Assembly (NCBI GenBank): GCA_017440375.1
Contig: JAFSHK010000010.1
Span: 1 to 34,137, forward strand
Source of the DNA: Lachnospiraceae bacterium
GTDB taxonomy: Bacteria; Bacillota; Clostridia; Lachnospirales; Lachnospiraceae
Direction of reading: 5' to 3'
DNA: 34,137 bases
Shown here piece by piece: positions 8,148-17,164 of this stretch (positions within the stretch are counted from its first letter, which is position 1; every line of letters starts with the position of its first letter). The position numbers were made by a program, and so were the translations under genes. Under the pieces are notes generated by a model. The model was given only the letters and a program-made list of their open reading frames with translations, ran no database searches and was not told the DNA's origin.

Positions 8148-8193
8148 AAAAAGCCTCTAAATGCTGAATATACAACATTTAAAGACTTTTAGT
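8148..8193 (-). terminator. Terminator of the rpsF-ssb-rpsR operon
   Basis: On the minus strand AAAGTCTTTAAATG pairs with CATTTAGAGGCTTT (two G-U pairs) around a 12-nt loop, followed by TTTTTT. It lies 26 nt after rpsR. Confidence 0.85.
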
Positions 8194-8218
8194 TCATTTC
8201 ACTTAATACGCTTAGGAA

Positions 8219-8482
8219 TTAGTCCTGAACGTATGGCATAAGTGCAACGTGTCTAGCACGCTTGATAGCTACTGTTAAAGCTCTCTGATGTTTTGCACAG
8301 TTGCCTGTAATTCTTCTAGGAAGAATTTTACCTCTTTCAGATACATATCTTTTTAATTTATTAACATCTTTGTAGTCGATTACATTGTCTTTACCACAAA
8401 AAACGCAAACTTTTTTTCTTCTACGGATTCCGCCTTTTCTCTTTGCAGGGAAATCAGGCTTCTCTGTTTTATTATAAGCCAT
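8219..8482 (-). CDS. rpsR: 30S ribosomal protein S18
   Basis: An 87-aa protein of the small subunit platform and partner of S6. Family core [22 protein letters not shown] and the tail [12 protein letters not shown] are present. It also has Cys26, Cys29, Cys62 and His65 (KVCVFCG and NCAKHQ), which look like a zinc-ribbon form of S18; Bacillus S18 has lost these residues. ATG 8482 follows GGAGGTAATAAC. It is the last gene of rpsF-ssb-rpsR. Confidence 0.98.
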   Translation of the reverse strand: MAYNKTEKPDFPAKRKGGIRRRKKVCVFCGKDNVIDYKDVNKLKRYVSERGKILPRRITGNCAKHQRALTVAIKRARHVALMPYVQD

Positions 8483-8510
8483 GTTATTACCTCCTATCAA
8501 AATCGATCAA

Positions 8511-8951
8511 TTAGTTAAATGGCAGCTCCTCATCAATTCCATCCGGAATATTCATGAAACCATCACCAGCTGCTGCCGGTTCCGGTCTGCTGTTACCACC
8601 AGCAAATCCCCCATCGCCTGCGGAACTGTTTTTGCTCTCAGCAAATTCCTGTTCCTCGATAACAACATCTGTTGTATATACACGAACGCCATCCTTGTTG
8701 GTATAACTACCTGTCTGAATACGTCCTGTTACTGCAATCTTTGTTCCTTTACGGAAGTATTTCTCTGCAAATTCACCTGCTCTGCCGAATGCAACGCAGT
8801 TAATAAAATCTGCAGTATTTTCATCTCCGTTACGATTAAATCTACGATCTACAGCTAATGTATATCTAGCAACTGCCGTAGCGCTTTCACCCTGAGAGTA
8901 TCTCACTTCCGGATCTCTGGTTAAGCGCCCCATAAGAATAACTTTATTCAT
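8511..8951 (-). CDS. ssb: Single-stranded DNA-binding protein
   Basis: A 146-aa SSB. The OB fold (residues 1-105) begins MNKVILMGRLTRDPEVRYSQ and includes ADFINCVAFGRAGEFAEKYFRKG. A Gly/Ala/Pro-rich flexible linker leads to the acidic tip IDEELPFN, the docking site for repair and replication partners. It sits between rpsF and rpsR as in most Firmicutes and is translated with them. Confidence 0.98.
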   Translation of the reverse strand: MNKVILMGRLTRDPEVRYSQGESATAVARYTLAVDRRFNRNGDENTADFINCVAFGRAGEFAEKYFRKGTKIAVTGRIQTGSYTNKDGVRVYTTDVVIEEQEFAESKNSSAGDGGFAGGNSRPEPAAAGDGFMNIPDGIDEELPFN

Positions 8952-8964
8952 ATATACCTCTTTC

Positions 8965-9255
8965 TTATTTCTCGTCTTGTCTTACGCACAAGTATCTGAT
9001 TACATTGTCCATAATACGAACTCGACTTTCGATTTCAGCTGGAACAGTGCTCTCAGCGTCGAACTGGATGAAGTAATAGAAAGCATCTTTCATTTTCTGT
9101 ACTTCGTAAGCTAATCTCTTCTTACCCCAGTCATCAACGTTTGTAACTTGTCCACCGAATCTCTCGATTAAAGCTTTACACTTCTCTACAGTGGCAGCTC
9201 TCTCGTCATCTTCGATTTTCGCACTAACAACAACGGCTAATTCATATTTGTTCAT
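8965..9255 (-). CDS. rpsF: 30S ribosomal protein S6
   Basis: A 96-aa protein beginning MNKYELAVVVSAKIEDDERA, with the conserved DWGKKRLAYEVQKMKDAFYYFIQFD strand-turn-strand segment and RIMDNVIRYLCVR. It forms a heterodimer with S18 on 16S rRNA. The start follows AAGGAGGTAACAAGC. First gene of rpsF-ssb-rpsR, behind a likely autoregulatory leader. Confidence 0.98.
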   Translation of the reverse strand: MNKYELAVVVSAKIEDDERAATVEKCKALIERFGGQVTNVDDWGKKRLAYEVQKMKDAFYYFIQFDAESTVPAEIESRVRIMDNVIRYLCVRQDEK

Positions 9256-9272
9256 GCTTGTTACCTCCTTTT

Positions 9273-9300
9273 GGTCTCTTGGCCCCTATTCGGAGCAAGG
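9273..9300 (-). promoter_or_regulatory. Likely S6:S18-binding leader element of the rpsF mRNA
   Basis: In the 5' leader, minus-strand CTTG-CTCC and GGGG-C-CAAG form a stem with one bulged C and a GAATA loop, with a CCG at the loop edge, just before the rpsF ribosome binding site. rpsF leaders in many bacteria bind the S6:S18 dimer through a structure of this kind with a CCG motif and thereby repress the operon. The match is by eye only. Confidence 0.5.
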
Positions 9301-9340
9301 ATTATTGACTGTTTGTTAATATATAACATCACGGATATCT

Positions 9341-9369
9341 ATGATAGCATAGTTTCCCGATGATTTCAA
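9341..9369 (-). promoter_or_regulatory. Promoter of rpsF-ssb-rpsR
   Basis: TTGAAA (9364-9369), a 17-nt spacer and TATCAT (9341-9346) on the minus strand. The -35 box overlaps the stop codon region of the DUF951 gene. The leader to rpsF is about 80 nt. Confidence 0.7.
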
Positions 9370-9548
9370 GCTTTTGGAATAATTTCTTTTACATTTTTTT
9401 CTACTAATCTACGTGCAATCATGATTTGATGCCCGCATCCTTTGCATTTCAAACGGAAGTCCGCTCCAATTCGCAGAACTTCCCACTCTTTCGAACCACA
9501 AGGATGTTGTTTTTTTAATTTCAATACATCGCCAACCTGAATGTCCAC
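9366..9548 (-). CDS. DUF951 family small protein (YyzM-like)
   Basis: A 60-aa protein beginning MDIQVGDVLKLKKQHPCGSKEWEVLRIGADFRLKCKGCGH. The pattern of an HPCG turn, then CKGCG, then RRLVEK is that of DUF951. Cys17, Cys35 and Cys38 with a nearby His suggest a small metal-binding or SH3-like fold; the function is unknown. It lies 21 nt after the sir2 gene and just before the rpsF promoter, a common place for this family near rpsF in Firmicutes. Confidence 0.9.
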   Translation of the reverse strand: MDIQVGDVLKLKKQHPCGSKEWEVLRIGADFRLKCKGCGHQIMIARRLVEKNVKEIIPKA

Positions 9549-9569
9549 GGTTATCTCCTTTTCTATATC

Positions 9570-10289
9570 CTATGCAAGCTGCGCGAAAATTTCACCGATA
9601 CTTCCCTGCACAATTAAATCCGCCATACTATCTTTTGATGTTGGTGTTTTGTTAATCAACACCAACTTATTTCCTTGATAATAGTCAATCAGACCTGCCG
9701 CCGGATACACCGCAAGAGACGTTCCTCCAATAATAAGAATATCCGCTTCGCTTATATATCGAACTGCATCCTGTAAAGTTTTCTGGTGCAGTCCTTCTTC
9801 ATATAAAACCACATCTGGCTTGATGTCACCGCCACAGGAGCATTTCGGAACACCTTCCGAATGAAGAATAAATTCCGCATCATAGAACTTGCCACAATCC
9901 TCACAATAATTACGCAAAACGGAACCATGCAGTTCCAGAACGACTCTACTGCCTGCCGCCTGATGCAAGCCATCAATATTCTGTGTAATGACCGCTTTCA
10001 GTTTTCCCTGCTGCTCCCACTGTGCAAGCTTCAAATGTGCTGCATTCGGCTTTGCATCAAGACAGAGCATTTTATCACGATAAAAACGATAAAACTCATC
10101 TGTCTTTCTGCGGTAAAAGGTATGGCTCAGAATGGTTTCCGGCGGATAATCATATTTCTGATTATACAGTCCGTCTACACTTCGAAAATCCGGAATACCA
10201 CTTTCCGTAGAGACACCGGCTCCGCCAAAAAAAACAATGTTATTGCTATCCTGTATCATTGAATTCAATTTTTCCAATGCCTGTTCCAT
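9570..10289 (-). CDS. cobB: NAD-dependent protein deacylase, Sir2 family
   Basis: A 239-aa sirtuin that removes acetyl or acyl groups from lysine, using NAD. It has the Rossmann GAGVSTESGIPDFRS motif (23-37), the TQNIDGLHQAAGS motif with the catalytic His in ELHGS, and a four-Cys zinc site (CEDC and CSC-GG). GTSLAVYPAAG and LVLINKTPT complete the NAD site. The usual Ala-Arg/Tyr-Arg pair that marks desuccinylases is not obvious; residues after GIPDFRS are VDGLYN. Start ATG 10289 follows AAAGGAGG. The symbol is by family. Confidence 0.95.
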   Translation of the reverse strand: MEQALEKLNSMIQDSNNIVFFGGAGVSTESGIPDFRSVDGLYNQKYDYPPETILSHTFYRRKTDEFYRFYRDKMLCLDAKPNAAHLKLAQWEQQGKLKAVITQNIDGLHQAAGSRVVLELHGSVLRNYCEDCGKFYDAEFILHSEGVPKCSCGGDIKPDVVLYEEGLHQKTLQDAVRYISEADILIIGGTSLAVYPAAGLIDYYQGNKLVLINKTPTSKDSMADLIVQGSIGEIFAQLA

Positions 10290-10387
10290 ACCGTTCCTCC
10301 TTTTTGTTTTAGCATATTATGTGCTGCTACGAGCGACAAGTAGCAAGAGCGTTCCTGCCGTTAGATTGTGATTTTGCATTATATGAT

Positions 10388-12061
10388 TTATCCCAATTTC
10401 AATCGATTGATTGCGGAGAAAATAGCTCTTACAGAAGCTCTTGTAATATTGGAACTTACACCAACACCGTAGGTAACATGACCGGATTCTACGTCCAACA
10501 GGTGAATATATGCTGCTGCCTGTGAATTAGAACCGCTCTGCAATGCATGTTCTTCGTAATCGAGAATCTTAATATCGATGGAAAGTTCTTCCTGAAGTCC
10601 TCTCTTCACCGCATCAATCGGTCCATTACCAATTGCTTCAAAGCTCTTCTCAACACCATTGTTTGTATAAGTAACCAATACTTTTGTATCAAAATCTGAC
10701 TGTGTTTCGCCACTTAAATCATCCACACGAAGTTTGCGGAAATGAATCGGCTCTTTTTGATTCAGATACTCTTCGCGGAAGCTCTCCATAATCTGATCCG
10801 GTGAAACTTCACCCTGTTTCTCGGAAATTTTCTGAATTACGTTTGCAAACTCTTTGTGCATTCCTTTCGGAAGTTTAAATCCGAAATAAGTATCCATAAC
10901 GAATGCAACGCCACCTTTACCAGACTGGGAGTTGATTCGTACAATCGGCTCGTATTCTCTTCCGATATCTGCCGGGTCGATCGGCAGATAAGGTACTTGC
11001 CAGATTTCGCTGTTACGCTCTTTCATAGCCTTAACACCCTTGTTAATCGCATCCTGATGAGAACCGGAAAACGCTGTAAATACCAGCTTGCCGGCATATG
11101 GATGTCTTGGGTGAATCGGAATCTTACAGCATCTCTCATAAATTTCAATGCTTTCATTTACATGCTCAATATTCAGTTCCGGATTAATTCCCTGTGAAAA
11201 CATGTTATATGCAATATTTAAAATATCAACATTACCTGTTCTCTCACCATTTCCAAATAAAGTACCTTCTACACGGTCTGCACCCGCAAGTAAAGCCAGT
11301 TCTGCACTTGCTACACCGGTTCCTCTATCGTTGTGAGGATGCACACTCAAAATAATCGTTTCACGATTCTTGAAATGTTTATTCATCCACTCAATCTGAT
11401 CCGCATAAACATTCGGTGTATTCATTTCTACGGTAGAAGGAAGGTTAATAATAATAGGTTCCTCTTTCGTCGGTTCCCATGCTTCTTGTACTGCTGTACA
11501 AATATCCAATGCAAAATCAAGTTCCGTACCCGTAAAGCTCTCCGGAGAATATTCCAAAATAATTTTACCAGGGAAATTTTTCGCACGTTCTTTTACCATT
11601 TTCGTGCCTTCAACAGCAATATTAATAATCTGTTCTCTGTCCATGCCAAAAACAACATCTCTCTGTAACGTAGAAGTTGAATTATAGATATGAACTACTG
11701 CCTGTTTGCAGCCTTCAATTGCCTCAAAAGTTCTGTCAAGCAACTCCTCACGGCACTGTGTTAATACCTGAACCGTCACATCATCCGGAATCAGTTTACG
11801 GTCGATCAACTGACGTAAAAAATCAAACTCAATCTGGCTCGCAGCCGGAAATCCGATTTCTATTTCCTTAAAACCTAACTTAATTAAATAGTTAAAAAAT
11901 TCTATTTTCTCCTGTACGACCATTGGGTCAATCAAAGCCTGATTGCCGTCTCGTAAATCAACACTACACCAAATCGGTGCTTTCTCAATTTCCTTATTCG
12001 GCCATTCTCTTTCCGGATAGTCAACTACCGGATTTCTACGATATCTTTGATAATTCAACAT
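10388..12061 (-). CDS. leuA: 2-isopropylmalate synthase (long form)
   Basis: A 557-aa enzyme that condenses 2-oxoisovalerate with acetyl-CoA, the first step of leucine synthesis. The N-terminus (NYQRYRRNPVVDYPEREWPN) is that of the long class-II type. The TIM barrel has SVDLRDGNQALIDPM with the metal-binding Asp, and the HPHNDRGTG metal ligands. The C-terminal regulatory domain with leucine feedback function is complete, ending VGVSSNITRASVRAIFSAINRL. ATG 12061 follows GGAGGAATAGAGT. It stands alone; no other leucine genes are near. The leader is short and no T-box is visible. A weak 6-bp hairpin near 10326-10346 could end it, but lacks a T-run. Confidence 0.97.
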   Translation of the reverse strand: MLNYQRYRRNPVVDYPEREWPNKEIEKAPIWCSVDLRDGNQALIDPMVVQEKIEFFNYLIKLGFKEIEIGFPAASQIEFDFLRQLIDRKLIPDDVTVQVLTQCREELLDRTFEAIEGCKQAVVHIYNSTSTLQRDVVFGMDREQIINIAVEGTKMVKERAKNFPGKIILEYSPESFTGTELDFALDICTAVQEAWEPTKEEPIIINLPSTVEMNTPNVYADQIEWMNKHFKNRETIILSVHPHNDRGTGVASAELALLAGADRVEGTLFGNGERTGNVDILNIAYNMFSQGINPELNIEHVNESIEIYERCCKIPIHPRHPYAGKLVFTAFSGSHQDAINKGVKAMKERNSEIWQVPYLPIDPADIGREYEPIVRINSQSGKGGVAFVMDTYFGFKLPKGMHKEFANVIQKISEKQGEVSPDQIMESFREEYLNQKEPIHFRKLRVDDLSGETQSDFDTKVLVTYTNNGVEKSFEAIGNGPIDAVKRGLQEELSIDIKILDYEEHALQSGSNSQAAAYIHLLDVESGHVTYGVGVSSNITRASVRAIFSAINRLKLG

Positions 12062-12131
12062 ACTCTATTCCTCCATTTTCTTACATACAAAAACGCCCTT
12101 TACAACTGGATTGGTACTCTCTATCACGCGC

Positions 12132-12165
12132 AAAAAAAGCCCGTTGAATACAACACAACGGGCTT
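12132..12165 (-). terminator. Terminator of ptsH
   Basis: Minus-strand AAGCCCGTTG / CAACGGGCTT, a perfect 10-bp stem with a 9-nt loop followed by seven T. It separates ptsH from leuA. Confidence 0.95.
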
Positions 12166-12176
12166 ATCAGATAGCG

Positions 12177-12440
12177 TTACTCACCAAGTCCACTCTCAAT
12201 CGCTTCGATAAGAGTTTTCAATGCTTCTTCTTCATCTTCACCATCACAAACAAACTCAACTTCATCGCCACACTTAACACATGCACCCAGCACACTCAGC
12301 ACACTCTTGGCATTCGCTGTATTCTCTCTAAATGTAAACGTAATTAAGGATTTAAATTTCATCGCTTCCTTACATAGGATACCAGCTGGTCTTAGATGTA
12401 GCCCTGTTGGGTTTTTGATAACTACCTTTTGGCTTACCAT
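12177..12440 (-). CDS. ptsH: Phosphocarrier protein HPr
   Basis: An 87-aa protein. His15 in NPTGLHLRPAG is the phosphoryl acceptor from Enzyme I. Ser46 in NAKSVLS is the site used by HPr kinase, so this is HPr and not a Crh-type relative, which lacks His15. It transfers phosphate to sugar-specific PTS enzymes and, when phosphorylated on Ser46, works in carbon catabolite control. ATG 12440 is used because GGAGGGAACAAGTAGA precedes it; an ATG 18 nt earlier overlaps that site. No ptsI is adjacent. It has its own promoter and terminator. Confidence 0.95.
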   Translation of the reverse strand: MVSQKVVIKNPTGLHLRPAGILCKEAMKFKSLITFTFRENTANAKSVLSVLGACVKCGDEVEFVCDGEDEEEALKTLIEAIESGLGE

Positions 12441-12496
12441 TCTACTTGTTCCCTCCAATTCACGCTCTGACCAATATTCCTATCAGAACTATTTTT

Positions 12497-12525
12497 ACTA
12501 TACCATTTTTTCTTAAATATCTCAA
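12497..12525 (-). promoter_or_regulatory. Promoter of ptsH
   Basis: TTGAGA (12520-12525), a 17-nt spacer and TATAGT (12497-12502) on the minus strand, about 55 nt before the HPr start. A near-consensus sigma-A promoter. Confidence 0.72.
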
Positions 12526-12603
12526 CCGATAATTTGTGAAGCATATTATCACAGACAATTTACAAAATAATTTTGGCAAAAAATTTACAACATAAAGTTT
12601 TTG

Positions 12604-13953
12604 TTAGAGCATAATATTCTGAATCAGTTCAGCTAATTTTCTGGCTTCCTCTTCAATCATCTTCTGCTCTTTACCCTCAATCATTACTCTGACAAGAGGT
12701 TCCGTTCCAGAAGGTCTGATCAGCACACGACCTTCGCCTGCAAATTTCTTATCCAGCGCTGCAATTGCATCTGCAATCTCCGGATAATCCATGTATTTTT
12801 CTTTCTTGTGAGTCGGCACCTTTGCATTTACAAGTGCCTGTGGCATTACTTCCATAATCTGTGCAAGTTCAGATAATGGTTTGCCGGTTTCTACAACTAC
12901 CTGTAATAGGTGTAGAGCACTGAGAAGTCCGTCACCAGTCGTATTTTCATCTAAGAAAATCACATGTCCTGACTGTTCACCACCAAGACTTGCATCGATC
13001 TCACGCATTCTTTCAAGAACATATCTATCTCCGACTTTCGTCTGCTCTATGTGAATATTATTCTCTTCTCCCATTAAGAAGAAGCCAAGGTTACTCATAA
13101 CCGTTGCAACGATTGTATCATGTTTCAATTTACCCTGAGTCTTCATATGATTGCCGACAATTGCCATAATCTGGTCACCATTTACCATATTACCAAGTTC
13201 ATCGACCGCCAGAAGTCTATCCGCATCACCATCGAATGCAAGACCTAGTTTTGCTTTTTCATAAACAACTCTTGCCTGCAATTCTTCCATATGCGTAGAA
13301 CCACAGTTAGCATTGATATTTGTACCATCCGGATTATTATGAATTGCAACAACTTCCGCACCCAGTTCTTTTAGTGCTTCTACAGACGTATAGAAAGATG
13401 CTCCTTCTGCACAATCCACTACAATTTTCATACCCTGCAAATCTACATTAACAGACTGAATTGCATGATTAATGTATTCTTCTCTTGCGTCTGTACGATA
13501 TTTAATTTTACCAACGCCTGCACCAGTCGGGAATTTAATTCCCTGCATATCGTTACGAATCAGTGTTTCAATTTCATCTTCCAGAGAATCCGGTAACTTA
13601 TAGCCGTTTCCATCGAAGAATTTAATACCATTAAATTCAACCGGATTGTGTGAAGCAGAAATTACTACACCTGCATCTACTTTATATTTTCTTGTCAGAT
13701 AAGCTACTGCCGGAGTCGGAACAACACCAACATAAACTGCGTTTGCACCTACAGAACACGCTCCCGCCATCAAAGCGTTTGCTAACATATCACCAGAGAT
13801 TCTTGTATCACATCCAACCATGATTGTTGGTTTATGCTCATTTTCTTTGGTAAGCACATAGGCACCTGCCTGACCTAGCTGCATTGCAAGCTGTGGTGTC
13901 AATTCTTCATTTGCAATACCCCTTACGCCATCTGTACCAAACAATCTACTCAT
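12604..13953 (-). CDS. glmM: Phosphoglucosamine mutase
   Basis: A 449-aa enzyme converting glucosamine-6-phosphate to glucosamine-1-phosphate for cell-wall precursors. It starts [20 protein letters not shown]. The phosphorylated Ser101 lies in ISASHNP, the metal loop is DGDADR, the sugar-binding loop is GGEQSGH, and the phosphate loop is [12 protein letters not shown]. It is the last gene of cdaA-cdaR-glmM; in Bacillus-type bacteria the three gene products interact and GlmM dampens c-di-AMP synthesis. Start ATG 13953 behind GGGAG, 53 nt after cdaR. I see no clear terminator after it in the 80 nt before the ptsH promoter. Confidence 0.98.
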   Translation of the reverse strand: MSRLFGTDGVRGIANEELTPQLAMQLGQAGAYVLTKENEHKPTIMVGCDTRISGDMLANALMAGACSVGANAVYVGVVPTPAVAYLTRKYKVDAGVVISASHNPVEFNGIKFFDGNGYKLPDSLEDEIETLIRNDMQGIKFPTGAGVGKIKYRTDAREEYINHAIQSVNVDLQGMKIVVDCAEGASFYTSVEALKELGAEVVAIHNNPDGTNINANCGSTHMEELQARVVYEKAKLGLAFDGDADRLLAVDELGNMVNGDQIMAIVGNHMKTQGKLKHDTIVATVMSNLGFFLMGEENNIHIEQTKVGDRYVLERMREIDASLGGEQSGHVIFLDENTTGDGLLSALHLLQVVVETGKPLSELAQIMEVMPQALVNAKVPTHKKEKYMDYPEIADAIAALDKKFAGEGRVLIRPSGTEPLVRVMIEGKEQKMIEEEARKLAELIQNIML

Positions 13954-14006
13954 ACCTATAGTCTCCCTTTCTTACTCCTGTCAAATCAGTTTTTTCTATA
14001 TCCGAA

Positions 14007-15287
14007 CTATTCTTCTTTTTCTGTGATATACAATTTCACACTGACATCCTCTTTCAAGGCTATACCATTTTCCAGATTATATGTCAGATTTACGGTATAG
14101 TAATTAGGACTCATCTCTTCCATTCCTTCTGATTCCATCCATGCCATCACATCAATTGTTGCCTGAAGTGTCTCTACATCCAGCGCATTTAAATTTGATG
14201 CAAGACCCACAAGAATAATCTCATACTCCTCCTCATCCTCAAGAATCTTGCCCTCAAATCCTTCCGGCATATTGATAATCTGAATTTCTTCTGTTTTCAT
14301 TGTAACAGTCTTCTCAATAGTTGGTTCAACATAAACTGTCACAAGCACCTTACCGTTAAAATCTTCCTCTGCTAAAATCACACCATCCGGTAAATAATCT
14401 TCTAAATCAAGAATGGTTTCCACATTCTCTGTGGCTCCGGTAATATCCAGTGCAGTTTCCGGAATTTCAATCGCGCTTATATTATCTACTACTTTTGATT
14501 TTCCTGCAATTACAACGCTGTCTTTTGTTGCTGTGATTTCACCCGTCGCCTGATATCCGCTCGCTGCAACACCACTTGTATTCCAGTTAATGGCTACCGT
14601 CTTCAACTCAAGAATTTCTACATTAACACGTACTTTACTAATATTTTTCACAATACTGTTAGATGCAACAATTTTATCCTCTTCATCATATAAACGAACA
14701 ACAGAATCTGTTCCGATATTATTAGTAAAACCGGAAACATCAACAGAAACAACTGCCTTTTTCACTTGTGATACAAGAGACTCTGGTCCTGAAATTTCTA
14801 TCAGATTCTGCTCTGTGGTAATCTCGCCTACCATATAGCCTTCCTTCACCTCACCAATTGTATCTGTTTTTAACTGCAATGTTTTGGTTCTCTTATTTTC
14901 AATATTTAATTTTACGCTATCTATACTTCCTTCAATGCTTTCCAGCTTATCATTGTATTTATTTGTAGAAAGCCGGATACTGATTGTATTTAAGCTGGTA
15001 AGATCATTCATATCCGCAACCGCAACAACATTACTTTCATCCAAGGAATCAATAATAGAACGTTTAGCAGATATGGTAACCGTATCAATCACATCCGTAT
15101 CCTCTAACACTTCATATACCTGACCATTGCTCGTAATCAGATCTGCATTTTGAATTTTAACGGGTACATTATAAACTTTAAAAGTACCTACCGGATCATT
15201 TACGTTCGTAACAATAAGCCACAGGATAGCTGCAAACAAGAAGGAACCTATCTTCAATCCCCAATTTCGGCTTAATCTATTCTTCAT
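14007..15287 (-). CDS. cdaR: YbbR-domain protein CdaR, regulator of diadenylate cyclase
   Basis: A 426-aa protein with an N-terminal signal anchor (KIGSFLFAAILWLIVTNV, residues about 11-28) and a long extracytoplasmic part made of several YbbR repeats, each with the VYNVPV / ISGP / VVSVDVSG style of strand. The end (ENGIALKEDVSVKLYITEKEE) closes the last repeat. It overlaps cdaA by 11 nt, so the two are translationally coupled. In the family it binds and tunes CdaA at the membrane. The ATG is behind AGGTCTAGGA. Confidence 0.95.
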   Translation of the reverse strand: MKNRLSRNWGLKIGSFLFAAILWLIVTNVNDPVGTFKVYNVPVKIQNADLITSNGQVYEVLEDTDVIDTVTISAKRSIIDSLDESNVVAVADMNDLTSLNTISIRLSTNKYNDKLESIEGSIDSVKLNIENKRTKTLQLKTDTIGEVKEGYMVGEITTEQNLIEISGPESLVSQVKKAVVSVDVSGFTNNIGTDSVVRLYDEEDKIVASNSIVKNISKVRVNVEILELKTVAINWNTSGVAASGYQATGEITATKDSVVIAGKSKVVDNISAIEIPETALDITGATENVETILDLEDYLPDGVILAEEDFNGKVLVTVYVEPTIEKTVTMKTEEIQIINMPEGFEGKILEDEEEYEIILVGLASNLNALDVETLQATIDVMAWMESEGMEEMSPNYYTVNLTYNLENGIALKEDVSVKLYITEKEE

Positions 15288-16146
15288 TCCTAGACCTGCC
15301 TTTCCACAACTTCCGTTTTTTATCTTCTATCGGTTTATTCTGAATACTATGAAGTCTTTCACGCAATCTATCTGCATCTACTCCACGTTCTAATCTTCCG
15401 CCATATGCCACACTGATTTTACCATTTTCTTCTGATACAATTACAGTCATGGAATCCGTAACTTCTGATATTCCAACTCCGGCACGATGCCTTGTTCCAA
15501 GTTCTTTGCTCAATTCCATATTATCAGATAACGGCAAGTAACAGGTCGCTGCCGTTACACGATTATTCTTCACAACAACCGCTCCATCATGCAAAGGTGT
15601 ATTGTGCTCAAAAATATTGATAAGCAGCTGACTGGAAACGATACCGTCAACTTCAATACCTGTTCTTTCATACTCATTCAACGGCTGCTCTTTTTGTATT
15701 ACAATCAAGGCTCCTGTCTTTACTTTTCCCATTTCTACTGAAGCCTTGACAATTTCATTTACCGTTCTGTCAGAAAGATGTTCATCCCCCGGCTTTGAAG
15801 CATCAAATGTCAAAATGGATGAAAGCAAATTCTTCCGCCCAAGTGTCTCTAACGCTTTTCGAAGCTCCGGTTGCAGAACAACAACAAGCGCTATTGCGGC
15901 AATGCTAAACAAATTCGTAACAATCCACAAAATGGTGTTCATTTTGAAGATAACTGCAATCAATACAAAAATACCAATTACTACAAGTCCCTTTAGTAGT
16001 GCCCAAGCTCTTGTATTTTTAATCCATAGCAGAATATGATACACCAAAAAAGCGATAATAAAAATCTCCGCAACATCTGTCCAATGAATTGACGGCATAT
16101 GCAAATTAGAAAAATATTTATCTATTAATGTATTAATCTGCTGCAT
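15277..16146 (-). CDS. cdaA: Membrane diadenylate cyclase CdaA
   Basis: Makes cyclic di-AMP from two ATP. Counting from ATG 16146 (289 aa), three transmembrane helices (about 24-41, 51-68, 71-90) precede the DAC domain. That domain carries the metal-binding DGA at 187-189 (PLHDGAVVV) and the RHR motif at 219-221 (GTRHRAGVG). The C-terminus is basic (KKRKLWKGRSRNEE). The start is uncertain: GTG 16158 has AAGG 4 nt upstream, ATG 16146 has GGGA 6 nt upstream. It begins the c-di-AMP/peptidoglycan unit and follows two membrane protein genes on the same strand. Confidence 0.97.
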   Translation of the reverse strand: MQQINTLIDKYFSNLHMPSIHWTDVAEIFIIAFLVYHILLWIKNTRAWALLKGLVVIGIFVLIAVIFKMNTILWIVTNLFSIAAIALVVVLQPELRKALETLGRKNLLSSILTFDASKPGDEHLSDRTVNEIVKASVEMGKVKTGALIVIQKEQPLNEYERTGIEVDGIVSSQLLINIFEHNTPLHDGAVVVKNNRVTAATCYLPLSDNMELSKELGTRHRAGVGISEVTDSMTVIVSEENGKISVAYGGRLERGVDADRLRERLHSIQNKPIEDKKRKLWKGRSRNEE

Positions 16147-16190
16147 AATAATTCCCACTTAACCTTGTTATAGTCTATAAAACAAAATTC

Positions 16191-17138
16191 TTAACGAGTA
16201 TTCCTACTCCTTTTCTGTACGTTTATCTGTTTTACCTGTTTCTCAGGCTTGGCTAGTGCAACCTTCGGCACTGCTTTTACATAATAATAATATTCATCAT
16301 CTTCGAACTGCACATTCTCTGTCCTGCTGTAATCCACATGAAATACAAAGAACTGTAAAACTACTGTAATCAGAAACGAAACAATTGTGCCCAAAATTGC
16401 ACTGAGCAAGGATACATTTGTATCAAACATTAAATCTCCAATCAACAGTACCATAATATTTACCAACGCACCTGCTACCATGGCAATTGTCCATGCATAA
16501 TCAATACTCATTCTGCGAATCAGATATACAAGCATTAAAGTAACCGCAAACGCAACAATTGTTACAACCATCTCTTTATTGTTTAAAATTCCATCAATAA
16601 TGATTTTAAATTTGGTAGCTGTCTCTTCATCTGCCATTCCACTAAGCAACGTGACATTTTCGCCTACATAATGAATCATATAATAAGCGATTACACCGCA
16701 AGAAACGGAAACTGCTGATGCCGGTGTTCCGATAAGTCCCATAGAAATCGGAATCACATACGGTATTTTCAAAAGGAAACAAATCGGTGTTAATATCACA
16801 ACCACCGTATCCTTTGGTGAAAATCTGAAATACAGTAGAAACATAAGCAAAAAGGCTGCCGCAACAACAACTGCACACTCCAAACTGAATGCATATAAAT
16901 GCAACAGCGTAAAAAGTGCTGCCATAATAACAATGAAGTTCATCGGCATGAAAGAGCACATCAAAGCAACAATCAATACAACTGTTAACTTATCAATTCC
17001 TTCCATATAACCCAAATTGGAATTTATCAGCATCAATGCAATAAATGCCAGCAAAAATTTCAATAATGGGGTAATATAAGCCTCGTATTTACCGTAAATC
17101 AATTTCATATACTGTTTCGCAACAAGTAACGTAGTCAT
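16191..17138 (-). CDS. Polytopic membrane protein of unknown function
   Basis: A 315-aa protein with about nine or ten hydrophobic helices spread over residues 25-265. A soluble C-terminal tail holds a run of four Tyr after acidic residues (FEDDEYYYYVKAVPK) and a basic end (QINVQKRSRNTR). No transporter signature is recognised. ATG 17138 is chosen because GAGAGGAAG lies just upstream; a TTG 15 nt before overlaps that site. It lies 26 nt after the 129-aa membrane protein gene and 44 nt before cdaA, so the three are very likely co-transcribed. The acidic-Tyr tail could be a contact or modification site, which is inference only. Confidence 0.85.
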   Translation of the reverse strand: MTTLLVAKQYMKLIYGKYEAYITPLLKFLLAFIALMLINSNLGYMEGIDKLTVVLIVALMCSFMPMNFIVIMAALFTLLHLYAFSLECAVVVAAAFLLMFLLYFRFSPKDTVVVILTPICFLLKIPYVIPISMGLIGTPASAVSVSCGVIAYYMIHYVGENVTLLSGMADEETATKFKIIIDGILNNKEMVVTIVAFAVTLMLVYLIRRMSIDYAWTIAMVAGALVNIMVLLIGDLMFDTNVSLLSAILGTIVSFLITVVLQFFVFHVDYSRTENVQFEDDEYYYYVKAVPKVALAKPEKQVKQINVQKRSRNTR

Positions 17139-17164
17139 AGTTCTTCCTCTCAAAATGTATGGTA

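Noticed and set aside
9861..10262. 133-codon plus-strand frame opposite the sir2 gene
   Set aside because: Shadow of a gene with full sirtuin motifs on the other strand.
10326..10346. Small hairpin (TGCTAC / GTAGCA) after leuA as terminator
   Set aside because: The stem is only 6 bp and no T-run follows, so it is not listed as a feature.
12062..12131. T-box or leucine attenuator before leuA
   Set aside because: Only about 70 nt separate the ptsH terminator from leuA, with no T-box sequence, specifier stem or antiterminator.
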